Assembly: GCA_963710675.1 (NCBI GenBank)
Contig: CAVQBE010000022.1
Coordinates: 95,100 to 159,099, forward strand
Direction of reading: 5' to 3'
Length of the DNA: 64,000 nucleotides
DNA from: JACCZX01 sp963710675
GTDB lineage: Bacteria; Pseudomonadota; Gammaproteobacteria; Burkholderiales; Burkholderiaceae_F
The translations under genes were made by a program, and so were the position numbers. Below the pieces are notes generated by a model, which was given only the letters and a program-made list of their open reading frames with translations, had not been told where the DNA came from and ran no database searches. Of the stretch, positions 18,662 to 28,215 are shown in pieces (the first letter of the stretch is position 1; every line of letters starts with the position of its first letter).

Positions 18662-19628
18662 ATGAAGATCACAACACGCGCCCTTGTCGCGGCAGGCGCA
18701 CTGGTCCTCGCCGTCGGCAGCCAGGCGCAGGAGAAGGTCACGCTATCGGTTGCGACCGGACCTACGACCGGCGTGTACTACCCACTCGGTGGCGGCATCG
18801 CTAACATTTTGTCCAAATACATCCCCGGTTATGCGGCCAACGCGGAGACGACAGCCGGCTCGGTCGCCAACTTGCAGCTGATGAGCCAGAAGAAATCGGA
18901 CCTCGCGCTGTCGATGGCCGATGCCGCGTGGGATGGCTTCAAGGGTCAGGGAAAATTTGCGGCGCGGCGCAGTCCCAATACGCACGTTGATGATCGCGTA
19001 CCCGAACCGGATGCACATCGTCACCATCGAAGGGACGGGTATCAACAAGATCGCCGACTTGAAGGGGAAGCGCGTTTCGACGGGCGCAGCGAACAGCGCG
19101 ACGGAATTGATGGCGGCGCGCGTTCTTGAGGCGGCGGGCCTCGATCAGGAAAAAGACATTCGCCGCGAGCGCCTCGACCCGGGCAAGTCATCCGAAGCAA
19201 TCAAGGACAGGAAACTCGACGCCTACTTCTGGGTCGGCGGAATTCCGACGGCAGCGGTCACGGACCTCGGCGCGACGCCCGGCACCAAACTCAAGCTGGT
19301 TGATCATGCCGAGGTGGTCGACAGCATGAACAAGAAGTACGGCCCGCTTTATGTCCGCGACACCATCCCGGCGAAAGCCTATCCGGGGCAGGACCAGGCC
19401 AACCAAGTCGCGACCGTCCAGAATTTGATCATCGCCCGCGCCGATATGCCTGACCAAGTCGCCTACAACATCGTCAAAACGATCTTTGACAAGCGCGACG
19501 AGTTGATCCTGGTGCACAAGGAAGCGACCAACTTCGACCTGAAGCTGCAGAGCAACGACGCCTCGCCGATTCCATTTCACCCCGGCGCGATCAAGTACTT
19601 CAACGAGAAGGGCATCAAGATCAAGTAG
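18662..19628 (+). CDS. TRAP transporter TAXI-family solute receptor (frameshift near 18970)
   Basis: The protein starts at ATG 18662 after GAAGGAGACAAC and has a signal peptide (MKITTRALVAAGALVLAVGS). The TAXI fold is shown by VTLSVATGPTTGVYYPLGGG near residue 26, SVANLQLMSQKKSDLALSM near 68 and, after a frame change near 18970, IRTLMIAYPNRMHIVTIEGT, ADLKGKRVSTGAANSATEL and KLDAYFWVGGIPTAAVTDLG. It binds a carboxylate or amino acid in the periplasm for the TRAP permease encoded 25 nt downstream. One extra base explains the break. Confidence 0.87.
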
Positions 19629-19653
19629 CGAGTAGCAACTCGTAGCGCGGTTA

Positions 19654-21715
19654 ATGGCTGAGCTCACGGTGCAATCGGCGCAGGTAGTTCCTGTGCCGAT
19701 CATCACCGATGAGCAGACGGCTCAAAGCCGAAGAGTTCATCGCGCTCGAGGAAGGCGCCCACCACAAGTTCGTGGGGCCCTGGGGCACGTTTCTGTTCGC
19801 CGTCGCGGTGGCGATGAGCCTGTACCACCTGTACGCCGCGTACGGAATCGTTACCACCACCACGCTGCGTTACGTGCACGTGGCATTCATCCTGTTCCTC
19901 GTATTTCTGTTGTTCCCCGCCGTAAGGCGACTGCGGCACAAGTTCAGCTGGATCGATCTGATCTGCGCGGTGATCGGAGTTGCGACCAGCGTTTATGCGC
20001 TGGCCGGCGGCGACGACTTCCTGGACCGCAGCACGGCACCCAACACGATCGACCTGGTGATGGGCGTCGCACTAATCGTGCTCGTGCTCGAGGCCGCGCG
20101 GCGCTCGACCGGCTGGATCATGCCATTCGTGTGCGTGCTTTTCCTCGTCTACGCAATGGCAGGGGCTCATCTGCCGCCGCCGTGGACGCATCGCGGCTAC
20201 GACATCGACCGGCTGGTTGGCACGATGTACATGACGCTGGAAGGAATCTTCGGCACTCCGATCGACGTCTCGTCTTCGCTGATTATTCTGTTCACGATCT
20301 ACGGCGCAATCCTGCAGTTTTCGAACGCCGGCAAGTTCTTCATCGACTTTTCACTCGCCGCGTTCGGCCGCAAAGCGACCGGTGCGGGGCGCGCAGTTAC
20401 GGCAGCATCGTTTCTGCTCGGCGGGCCGTCCGGTTCCGGCGTCGCGACGACCGTGACGCTCGGTACGGTCGCGTATCCGATGCTTGCCAAGGCGGGGTAC
20501 GAGAAAAACGCCGCTGGAGGATTGCTCGCCGCAGGCGGCCTTGGCGCGATCCTTTCACCACCGGTGCTCGGCGCCGCAGCGTTTCTGATCTCGGAGTTTC
20601 TGAAGATCTCGTATCTCGACGTGATCCGATGGCGATTATCCCGACATGCCTGTATTACTTCTCGCTGTTGCTGATGGTGGAGATCGACGCGCGCAAACAT
20701 GCGATGCGACAGGTGGTGATCGAGCACGAGCTCAACGGTATGGCAGCTGACGAAAACGATGGGGTTTCACTTCATATCGCTCGTCGCGATCATCGTGTTC
20801 CTGCTGCTCGGCTTCTCACCGATCGCTTCGGTGTTCTGGGCGACGGTGGTGGCGTTGCTGATCAGTTTCCTGAACAAGCGACTGCGCGCTGCTGGATGTT
20901 TCGCTGTTCAGGCGCCGGCCGCAGGGTTGGGTGCGGCGAGGTGCTGCGGCATTCGAAACTGATGAGGGCGCTTGAGGCAGGTTCGGTCGGAATGCTGAGC
21001 GTCGCGGCAACATGCGCGGCGGCCGGCATCATCGTCGGCGTCGTCACGTTGACCGGCCTCGGACTTGCGCTTCGCCGACATCGTCATCTCCTATGCTGGC
21101 GGCAGTCTGGTGCTGACTGCGATTTACACCGCCCTGATCGTCTGGGTCGTCGGCCTCGCGGTGCCAGTCACTGCAAGCTACATCATCTGCGCCGTAGTCG
21201 CGGCTCCGGCGCTGATCAAGCTCGGCGTGCCAGACTTCGCTGCGCACATGTTCATCTTCTACTACGCTGTATTGTCCGAAGTGTCGCCCCCGACCGCGCT
21301 GTCGCCATTCGCCGCGGCGGCGATCACCGGCGGCGATCCCTACAAGACCACCTTGCAGTCGTGGAAGTACACGCTGCCCGCGTTCGTTGTCCCGTTCGTG
21401 TTCGTGCTGGATCCGCTGGGCGTCGGGCTGCTGCTTGCGCTGCCGAAGGGCGGCCTCATGGTGGGATGTCGCTTGGATCACTGCAATGGTTGTAATCGCG
21501 TTAGTTGCGCTTGCCGGGGCAGCTGAGGGCTGGTTGTTCAGCAGAACAACGATGATTGAACGTGGCGTGTTGATCGCCGCGGCCTGTTGTTGATCTATCC
21601 GCGCCCGTGGCTCGACGCGATCGGCATCGCGCTGCTGGCTGGCGTGATCGTCACGCAACTGGTGCGCAAGGGGACAGCGCCAACGCGCAGTCATTCACTA
21701 ATGCGGCGGGAGTGA
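19654..21715 (+). pseudogene. Fused TRAP transporter permease (4TM/12TM), about eight frame breaks
   Basis: The pieces together encode a fused DctQ-DctM permease of about 680 residues. It starts MAELTVQSAQVVPVPIITDE. Recognisable blocks are GRAVTAASFLLGGPSGSGVA, GGLLAAGGLGAILSPPVLGA and LSEVSPPTALSPFAAAAITG, the DctM signature regions. Frame changes occur near 19720, 20630, 20760, 20885, 20960, 21060, 21465 and 21582. Because sequence in each successive frame stays faithful to the family, most are probably base-call errors; real decay is not excluded. The restored stop (21713-21715) overlaps the GTG of the PfkB kinase gene. It should import the TAXI-bound solute using an ion gradient. Confidence 0.75.
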
Positions 21716-22654
21716 CTGTCTCGACCGAGAATCGCAAGCCCTGCGTTATCTGCGTCGGCGGCTCGGCGACGATCGACCAGATCTTTCTGGTCGACGAAGT
21801 CAAGCTGCCGTCGGTGAAGATCACCGCAACCGACTTCGTCGAAACTGGCGGCGGCATGGGTGCCAATGCCGCCGTGGCGGTGCAGCGGCTTGGAGGGCGC
21901 GCGAGTTACTGGGGCCGCGTCGGTGACGACGAAACCGGCGACCAGGTCATCGCGCTCCTGAAGCATGAGGGTGTCGACGTCTCGACGCTGCTGCGTCTGT
22001 CCGGCTTTCGCACCAAGATCGCGACGATCCTGATCGATTCGCGCGGGGAGCGACTGGTCGTCTCCGTACAGCCGCAGGGGTATCCGCCCGATGCGTCGTG
22101 GCTGCCGGTCGAGCGCGTCGCCGACGCCGATGCGGTGCTGGCCGACACGCGCTGGCCGGCCGGTGCGCAGCGGCTGTTCGATGCCGCTGCGATGGCGGGC
22201 AAGCCGAGTGTGTTCGACGGTGATGGGGGGGACCCACAACAAGCACGCGAGACTGCACGACTCGCGACCCATCCGTTTCTGTCGCAATCAATGTTGCAAA
22301 GCGTGCAGACTGGGTGAGCCCGAGCATGCGCTGCCCAAATTTTTCGGGGGCCGCAACGTAGTTTGCGGCGTGACGCTCGGCGCAGCCGGCGTGATGTGGT
22401 TCGACGGCAAGCGCATTTCAAGTGCGCCGTCACCGAAGGTCAAAGCAGTCGACACCCTGGCAGCCGGCGACACATGGCACGGCGCGTTTGCCCTGGCGCT
22501 GGCCGAGCGCAAAGAACTGGGCGACGCGATCGAGTTCGCCACCGCAGTCGCAGCGATGAAGTGCACGCGATTCGGCGGCCGAGCCGGCATCCCGAAGCGC
22601 GATCAGTTCGAGCGCTGGTGGAGCGAAGTGCGGACGGCGTCCGTCAAGGCTTGA
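21712..22654 (+). CDS. PfkB-family carbohydrate kinase (frameshift near 22312)
   Basis: The product is a ribokinase-fold kinase of about 313 residues. Near the N-terminus VICVGGSATIDQIFLVDEVK and ETGGGMGANAAVAVQRLGG form the sugar-binding half. Near the C-terminus VDTLAAGDTWHGAFALAL is the PfkB signature with the catalytic Asp and anion hole. The frame changes near 22312 (one extra base) just before GEPEHALPKFFGGRNVVCGV. I place the start at GTG 21712 because it overlaps the permease stop as GTGA. Linkage to the TRAP genes suggests that it phosphorylates the imported sugar or sugar acid. Confidence 0.83.
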
Positions 22655-23803
22655 CCGACGCCAGCGAATGCGGTGCGAGCTCGCGCAGCGAACTAACGCC
22701 GATTAACGCCATGTCTTGCTGAATCTCGTGCGCCAGCAGGCGAATGGCATGCGCAACGCCCGCTTGCCCGCCGATCGATGCCGCGTAAATGAACGGTCGC
22801 CCGATGAACACGAAGTCCGCGCCCAGCGCGATCGCCTTCAGGACATCGTTGCCGCGGCGAATACCACTGTCGATCATCACCTTCATTGCGCCTTTGGCAC
22901 GCACGATCGCGGGCAGCGCGTGCAGCGGCGCGATCGACGCATCGAGTTGACGCCCGCCGTGACTCGAAACGATCACGCCATCGACGCCACGATCTGCGGC
23001 GATACGTGCATCTTCGGCCGATAAGATCCCCTTCAACACCAGCTTGCCGCTCCACATACGCCGGATCTGATCGACATGCGCCCACGACAGCGTGTCGCGC
23101 GAGCCGAATTCGCGCACGGCGGCGCTCGAGAAGATCGGCACGCCGCGAACCGCACTCGAGTTTTCGAAGTGAGGCATGCCATTTTTCAGCAAGGTCCGCA
23201 GCAGCGTCCCGATAGTCCATCGCGGGCGAACGATGCCGTCCCATGCGAGCCGCACACTCGGCCGCAGCGGCATCGTGAAGCCGACGCGAATATTGTTTTC
23301 GCGGCTGGGCAACGTGGCGACATCGACGGTCAGAACCAACGTTCGGTAACCCGGCGCTCTGAACTCGCTGCACCATCGCGTCAATTTTCGCCGCGTCGCC
23401 GGGCAGGTACGCCTGAAACCAGGTCGAGCGCGGCGCAGCGGCACGCACATCCTCAAGCCGCGTCAACGCCGTCGAGCTGACGATCATCGGAATGTTGGCC
23501 GCCTCGGCCGCGCGCGCCAGCGTCGAGATCGCCTTCGTAGGCAATCAGCGCACTGATACCCATCGGCGCGATGCCGAACGGCGACGAATACGTCTCGCCG
23601 AAAAGCTCGGCCTGTTGCGAGCGCTGCGAAACATCGACCAGTACACGCGGCACGAACGCCCATTGTCGATACGCGGCCGCGGCCGCCTGCAGCGCAATAG
23701 TGTCCTCGGCGCCGCCTGCGACGTAGCCAAGAATCGGCCGCGGCAGATGACGGCGAGCAGCCAGCTCGAAATCGGCGAGGGACAGAATGTTGCGCAAGGG
23801 CAT
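22644..23803 (-). CDS. FMN-dependent alpha-hydroxy acid oxidase/dehydrogenase (two frame breaks)
   Basis: A LldD/glycolate-oxidase-type TIM barrel of about 385 residues. The start is ATG 23803 (MPLRNILSLADFELAARRHL). Landmarks are ILGYVAGGAEDTIALQAAAA, SPFGIAPMGISALI, LVLTVDVATLPSRENNIR and, near the C-terminus, VSSHGGRQLDASIAPLHAL, with the His-Gly-Gly-Arg loop that holds the catalytic His and Arg. Breaks lie near 23535 and 23350. It oxidises an L-2-hydroxy acid such as lactate using FMN. It converges on the kinase gene with an 11-nt overlap of the 3' ends. Confidence 0.85.
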
Positions 23804-23896
23804 AGCGTTGTTGAAACACTCGACACGTGCCAAGGATGCAGGTAGCTTCGCACGGATTCGACAGCTATTTTCCTGAACATTCACCGAAGGACTGCA

Positions 23897-24870
23897 ATGA
23901 AGGCTCACCTGTGGCTGCGAGGCGCCTGCTACCGCTGTCGCCGGCTTCTTTCTGTTGCTGGCCCCCTTTTCGATGGCAACTGCGGCTGCTCCACAGCTGA
24001 AGACTTCGGCACCTGGCTACTACCGAATGATGCTTGGTGACTTCGAGGTCACCGCGCTATCGGATGGCACGGTCGATCTAAAAATGGCCGACCTGCTGAC
24101 GAACATTCCCACAGCAAGAATTCACAGCGCGCTGGCGAAGCATCACTTGAAGGATCCCGTCGAGGTTTCGGTTAACGCCTACCTGATCAACACCGGCAGC
24201 AAGCTCGTGCTGATCGACGCCGGTGCGGGCACGTTCTTCGGGCCGACGGTCGGCAAACTGATGGCGAACCTAAAAGCGTCCGGATACCAACCCGAGCAGG
24301 TCGACGAGATCTACATCACGCACATGCATGCGGATCACGTCGGCGGTCTGGTTGCGGGCAGTCAGATCGCGTTTCCAAATGCGATCGTGCGCGCCGATCA
24401 ACGCGAAGCCGATTTCTGGTTGAGCAAGGCCAACATGGACACCGCGCCCACAGAAGCCAAACAGGTTTTCGAAGGTGCAATGGCTTCGATCAACCCATAC
24501 GCGGCCGCCGGCAAATTCAAGCCGTTTAATGGCAAACACCGAATTGATACCTGGCATCAAGGCAGTCGCAGCGCACGGGCACACACCGGGCCACACCGTT
24601 TACGTGGTTGAGAGCAACGGTCAACGTCTGGTGCTATGGGGCGATTTAATGCACTCGGCAGCCGTGCAATTTCTGGAACCGTCGGTAACGATCAAATTCG
24701 ACACCGATTCCAAGGCCGCCGCCGCGCAGCGAAAGGCGCAATACGCTGACGCCGCCAAACGCGGGCACTGGGTCGCCGCTGCGCACTTGCCTTTTCCGGG
24801 TATCGGCCATCTGCGCGCTGACGGCAAGGGTTATGACTGGATCCCGGCGAATTACACGGTGCTGCGTTGA
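23897..24870 (+). CDS. Exported metallo-beta-lactamase-fold hydrolase (two frame breaks)
   Basis: The start at ATG 23897 gives MKAHLWLRGA; one extra base near 23930 then restores a signal-peptide core (ATAVAGFFLLLAPFSMATAA). The mature domain has EIYITHMHADHVGGL, the HxHxDH zinc motif. After a second break near 24540, AVAAHGHTPGHTVYVVE gives a third zinc ligand, and LVLWGDLMHSAAVQF gives the bridging Asp. The family includes lactonases and other secreted metallohydrolases; the substrate is unknown. Both breaks read as one extra base. Confidence 0.83.
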
Positions 24871-24887
24871 TCCGCGCTCAGGCCTGA

Positions 24888-25943
24888 CTACGTAAGTAGT
24901 AACCGAAGTTCCATCACGCGCTTGCGTACTTTGATCGTGTAGTTCCCCATACCCGTTTTGCGGTTGTAGTGCCGCACTTGCACCCAGTACTTGCCGGCAA
25001 CCAGGTCCGAGGAGATGCGCGCGTTCGTGTCAACGCCCGAATCGTCGTCTTCGGCAATCAACGCCGTTTCGCTATTAGGTCCGAAGAGCTTCATCACTAC
25101 ATCGGTCGGGCCGCGGGTGTCGACCACGTAGGTTCCATCGGTCGCGGCAGTGAACGTGAACAAGTCTTCCTCGCCGACTTTGCCAATCGCCGCTGCTGTC
25201 CGGCGCACCGCGTTGACCTTCAGTTCGACCGCGTTCGACACCACGCCGCCCGTTTTCGGATACATCTTCGCGCCGGCAATGAACTCCTTGTCGAGACGCG
25301 ACAACACATCATTCGCCTTGGTGGCGATACCGTTCAAGGTCCAGGAGGCAGGAAAGAAGTACAGCATGATCGAATCCGGATCGAACGCCGTTCCGTTGAT
25401 CTGATCCGCCTGATACTTGCGTAGAACATTGTGACGAGTCGTCGCCTCGTCCCAGAAGTTGGGTGACCCGGCAAGTTCGCGGATGACGACCTCTTCATTC
25501 CACTCAATGCCGCCGGCAGGATTCTGATGTTCGTGTGCGAGACCGATCGCGTGACCGAACTCATGCGCCGCAGTGCCGCCGTCGAGAAACCCGAGATTCA
25601 TTGTTGCCTCATTGACGGGGATGCTGCGCGAGTCGGTGCCAACATATGACCAGGCGCCATCATTGGGATCGAACTTGATTCGGATTTCCGCGTTCGGCGC
25701 ATTGTTGAAATCGAACTTAAGGTTAGCCACCTGCGACCACCAACCGGCCTGCTCGCGTGCAGTTTGCTGCTCGGCCGCCGTGCCGCCGATGAACCGCACG
25801 CGCAACGTCGAGCCATTCATCCAACTTTTGCCGATCGGCGATATCGCACGCGTACGACCCTGCGGTCCACGCGTCGTGCGTTGCAGCCGCATCAGTTCGC
25901 GCGGCAGGACTCGATCGGTACAAACCTTCGCTCGTTCAGCCAT
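24888..25943 (-). CDS. Metzincin-type zinc metallopeptidase with C-terminal PPC domain
   Basis: The 351-residue protein has the zinc motif AAHEFGHAIGLAHEHQNP, with His127, Glu128, His131 and His137 (HExxHxxGxxH), and a Met-turn in DPDSIMLYFFP near residue 193. This is the metzincin plan, with the EHQNP tail resembling astacin-like enzymes. The C-terminal 110 residues form a PPC-type beta domain (LFTFTAATDGTYVVDTRGP and LVAGKYWVQVRHYNRKTGMG), usually found on secreted proteases. No signal peptide is visible at the N-terminus (MAERAKVCTD), which is odd for this class. The frame is intact. Confidence 0.87.
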   Translation of the reverse strand: MAERAKVCTDRVLPRELMRLQRTTRGPQGRTRAISPIGKSWMNGSTLRVRFIGGTAAEQQTAREQAGWWSQVANLKFDFNNAPNAEIRIKFDPNDGAWSYVGTDSRSIPVNEATMNLGFLDGGTAAHEFGHAIGLAHEHQNPAGGIEWNEEVVIRELAGSPNFWDEATTRHNVLRKYQADQINGTAFDPDSIMLYFFPASWTLNGIATKANDVLSRLDKEFIAGAKMYPKTGGVVSNAVELKVNAVRRTAAAIGKVGEEDLFTFTAATDGTYVVDTRGPTDVVMKLFGPNSETALIAEDDDSGVDTNARISSDLVAGKYWVQVRHYNRKTGMGNYTIKVRKRVMELRLLLT

Positions 25944-26059
25944 CGAGCACCTCCATGCAAAGAGTTCGACGTATTGAAAGCCTCCGCTGTCGGCGGTAAA
26001 AAATCAACCCGAATATTCATGCAATGCGATCATTGACGCTTGGCACGCGGGGGTGACGA

Positions 26060-26434
26060 ATGATTCATGGGATGAACCACTTCACGGTCCTGACCGACGA
26101 CCTTGACAAGACGCTCGGCTTTTACGTGGATTTGCTCGGTCTGAAGCCGGGACCACGCCCCGATCTCGGTTTTCCAGGGGCATGGTTGTACGCAGACAGT
26201 AGCGCCGTGTTGCACATCATCGCCGGGCGTGCATTGCCCGAGCAGCGTGCCGGGGTGCTCGATCACATGGCGTTTTCGGCGAGCGGCCTGGCGGAGGTTA
26301 AGGCGAAACTGGACGCGAAGAAGATCAGCTATGAGTTGCGCCGTCAGCGCGGCGCGGGCACCTGGCAGTTGTTTTGCTACGACCCCAGTGGTGCCAAGGT
26401 GGAGCTCGATTTCGATCCGACCGAATCAGCCTAA
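26060..26434 (+). CDS. VOC-family (glyoxalase/dioxygenase fold) protein
   Basis: The 124-residue protein is a single VOC module of two beta-alpha-beta-beta-beta units. It begins MIHGMNHFTVLTDDLDKTLG with a metal-binding His, has YADSSAVLHIIAG and LDHMAFSASGL mid-chain with a second His, and ends with LFCYDPSGAKVELDF, whose Glu is the usual third ligand. Metal-dependent lyase, isomerase or dioxygenase chemistry is possible; the substrate cannot be deduced. It stands alone between genes of other function. Confidence 0.82.
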   Translation: MIHGMNHFTVLTDDLDKTLGFYVDLLGLKPGPRPDLGFPGAWLYADSSAVLHIIAGRALPEQRAGVLDHMAFSASGLAEVKAKLDAKKISYELRRQRGAGTWQLFCYDPSGAKVELDFDPTESA

Positions 26435-26520
26435 TTGATCACCGCAATACCGCGCGTAGGTGTGTACCTGGAGCCATCCGGGACGTTAATAGGGTCAAAT
26501 CCTCCTATGAAGGACTTCCC

Positions 26521-26910
26521 ATGAAACATCAATTCCTTGCGCTATTGCTTGCCGCCTCGGCCCTGCCCGCACTTGCGGCGGATGTCGGAGTCTCGGTCAG
26601 TGTCGGACAGCCGGGCTTTTACGGTCGCATCGATATCGGCAATGCGCCGCCTCCGGTACTCATCTACCCGCAGCCGGTGGTCATTCAGAAGGTTTATGTA
26701 GCTCAGCCACCTCCACCGCTTTACTTGCATGTACCTCCCGGCCATGCACAGAAGTGGAGCAAACACTGCCACAAGTACGACGCCTGCAGCCGTCCGGTCT
26801 ATTTCGTCAAGGACGATTGGTACAACAACGTCTACGTGCCGCACTACCAAAAAGCTCATCCTTCATCGAACGGCAAAGGCCACGGCAAGGGCAAGGGAAA
26901 GGGCAACTAG
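26521..26910 (+). CDS. Small secreted protein with Lys/Gly-rich tail
   Basis: The 129-residue product starts at ATG 26521 after an AAGGAC site and has a signal peptide (MKHQFLALLLAASALPALAA). The mature protein has a Pro-rich middle (VYVAQPPPPLYLHVPPGH), a cysteine pair in KHCHKYDACSRPVYFVK, and a highly basic repeat tail (GKGHGKGKGKGN). I recognise it only as a common Burkholderiales-type secreted protein of unknown function. The tail could bind nucleic acid, polyanions or metals; that is a guess from composition. Confidence 0.75.
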   Translation: MKHQFLALLLAASALPALAADVGVSVSVGQPGFYGRIDIGNAPPPVLIYPQPVVIQKVYVAQPPPPLYLHVPPGHAQKWSKHCHKYDACSRPVYFVKDDWYNNVYVPHYQKAHPSSNGKGHGKGKGKGN

Positions 26911-27031
26911 CGGCGAGCGCTGCAACGGTTATCTGACACGTCCAGTTTGAAAGCAAGACCCGGAGTTCGGCCAGGCTCCGCACGATCTATCTTCTGACAT
27001 CGTTAAGATGTCTGGAGAGCTCGAAGTGAAC

Positions 27032-28106
27032 ATGGCAACCAAATCAGAGATGCTGGCGGCGGCCGTCGTCAGCGACCCTCGTTGGAAAGCAGTGGCAACG
27101 CGCGACCCGCGCGCCGACGGTCAATTTTTCTATTCGGTCAAGACAACGGGCGTGTACTGTCGGCCGTCATGCGCCGCGCGTGCCGCGCGACCGGAGAACG
27201 TCGAGTTCCACGCGTCCGCGGAGGCTGCCGAGCGTGCCGGGTTTCGACCCTGCAAACGTTGCAGGCCAAACCAATTGCCGCTGGCCGAGCAGCACGCGGC
27301 CACGGTCGCCGAGTTGTGCCGCTGGATCGAACGTGCGGAGCAAACGCCGACTCTTGCTCAACTCGCCAGCCAGCGCAGGACTGAGCACGTTTCATCTGCA
27401 CCGAGTCTTCAAGGCGATCACAGGATTGACACCGAAGCAGTATGCGGCCGCGCATCGCACACGCCGCGTCAAGGCCGAACTTGGCCGCAGCAACACGGTG
27501 ACCGAAGCAATCTATGAGGCGGGCTACAACTCGAACGGTCGCTTTTACGAGCAATCGAATGAGGTGCTGGGCATGACACCAACCGCGTACCGCGCAGGCG
27601 GCGTGAACACCGAGATTCGCTTTGCAATCGGCGAGTGTTCGCTGGGTTCGATCCTGGTAGCAGCCAGTGAGCGCGGGGTGTGCGCAATCTTGATCGGCGA
27701 CGATCCTGAGGCGCTTGCGCGCGATTTGCAGGATCGATTCCCGCGCGCGCAGTTGATCGGCGGTGATTCGCAGTTCGAGCATCTGGTGGCCAAGGTGGTG
27801 GGATTCGTCGAAGCGCCGGCGCTCGGACTCGACTTGCCGCTTGACGTTCGCGGCACCGCGTTTCAGCAGCGTGTGTGGCAAGCATTGCGCGAAATTCCCG
27901 CCGGCCGGACAGCCAGTTATCTGCAGATAGCCACTCGCATCGGTGCGCCGAAAGCGGTACGTGCCGTCGGCGCTGCAGTGGGCGCCAATCCGCTGGCTGT
28001 TGCAATTCCCTGCCATCGAGTAATTCGAACCGATGGCTCGCTGTGCGGCTACCGCTGGGGCGTGGATCGCAAGCGCGCACTTATCGAGCGAGAAGCGGTT
28101 ACATAG
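27032..28106 (+). CDS. ada: Ada: bifunctional methyl-DNA sensor and O6-methylguanine methyltransferase (frameshift near 27372)
   Basis: The N-terminal zinc domain has TTGVYCRPSCAARAARPENV and GFRPCKRCRP, with the four cysteines that bind zinc; the first also accepts methyl groups from phosphotriesters. An AraC-type helix-turn-helix follows. The frame changes near 27372 (one extra base) and the protein continues as SAGLSTFHLHRVFKAITGLT. The C-terminal methyltransferase has FQQRVWQALREIPAGRTASY and AIPCHRVIR with the active cysteine. ATG 27032 is chosen because GGAGAGCTCGAAGTGAAC precedes it; ATG 27008 is an alternative. It repairs alkylated DNA and activates the adaptive response. Confidence 0.9.
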
Positions 28107-28215
28107 CCGCTGAATTCTGCGTTTGCACGGGAGGCGCTAAGCCGTTCGCACGACGGTAAGCGCTGCGCCGCGCCGATAGACTGGCCATCTATCAGTTTCC
28201 GGCTCCGTCCCTCCT

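Noticed and set aside
19654..21715. Programmed frameshifting as an explanation of the TRAP permease and similar genes
   Set aside because: Breaks occur at many unrelated sequences without slippery heptamers or consistent downstream structures, and in dozens of unrelated genes.
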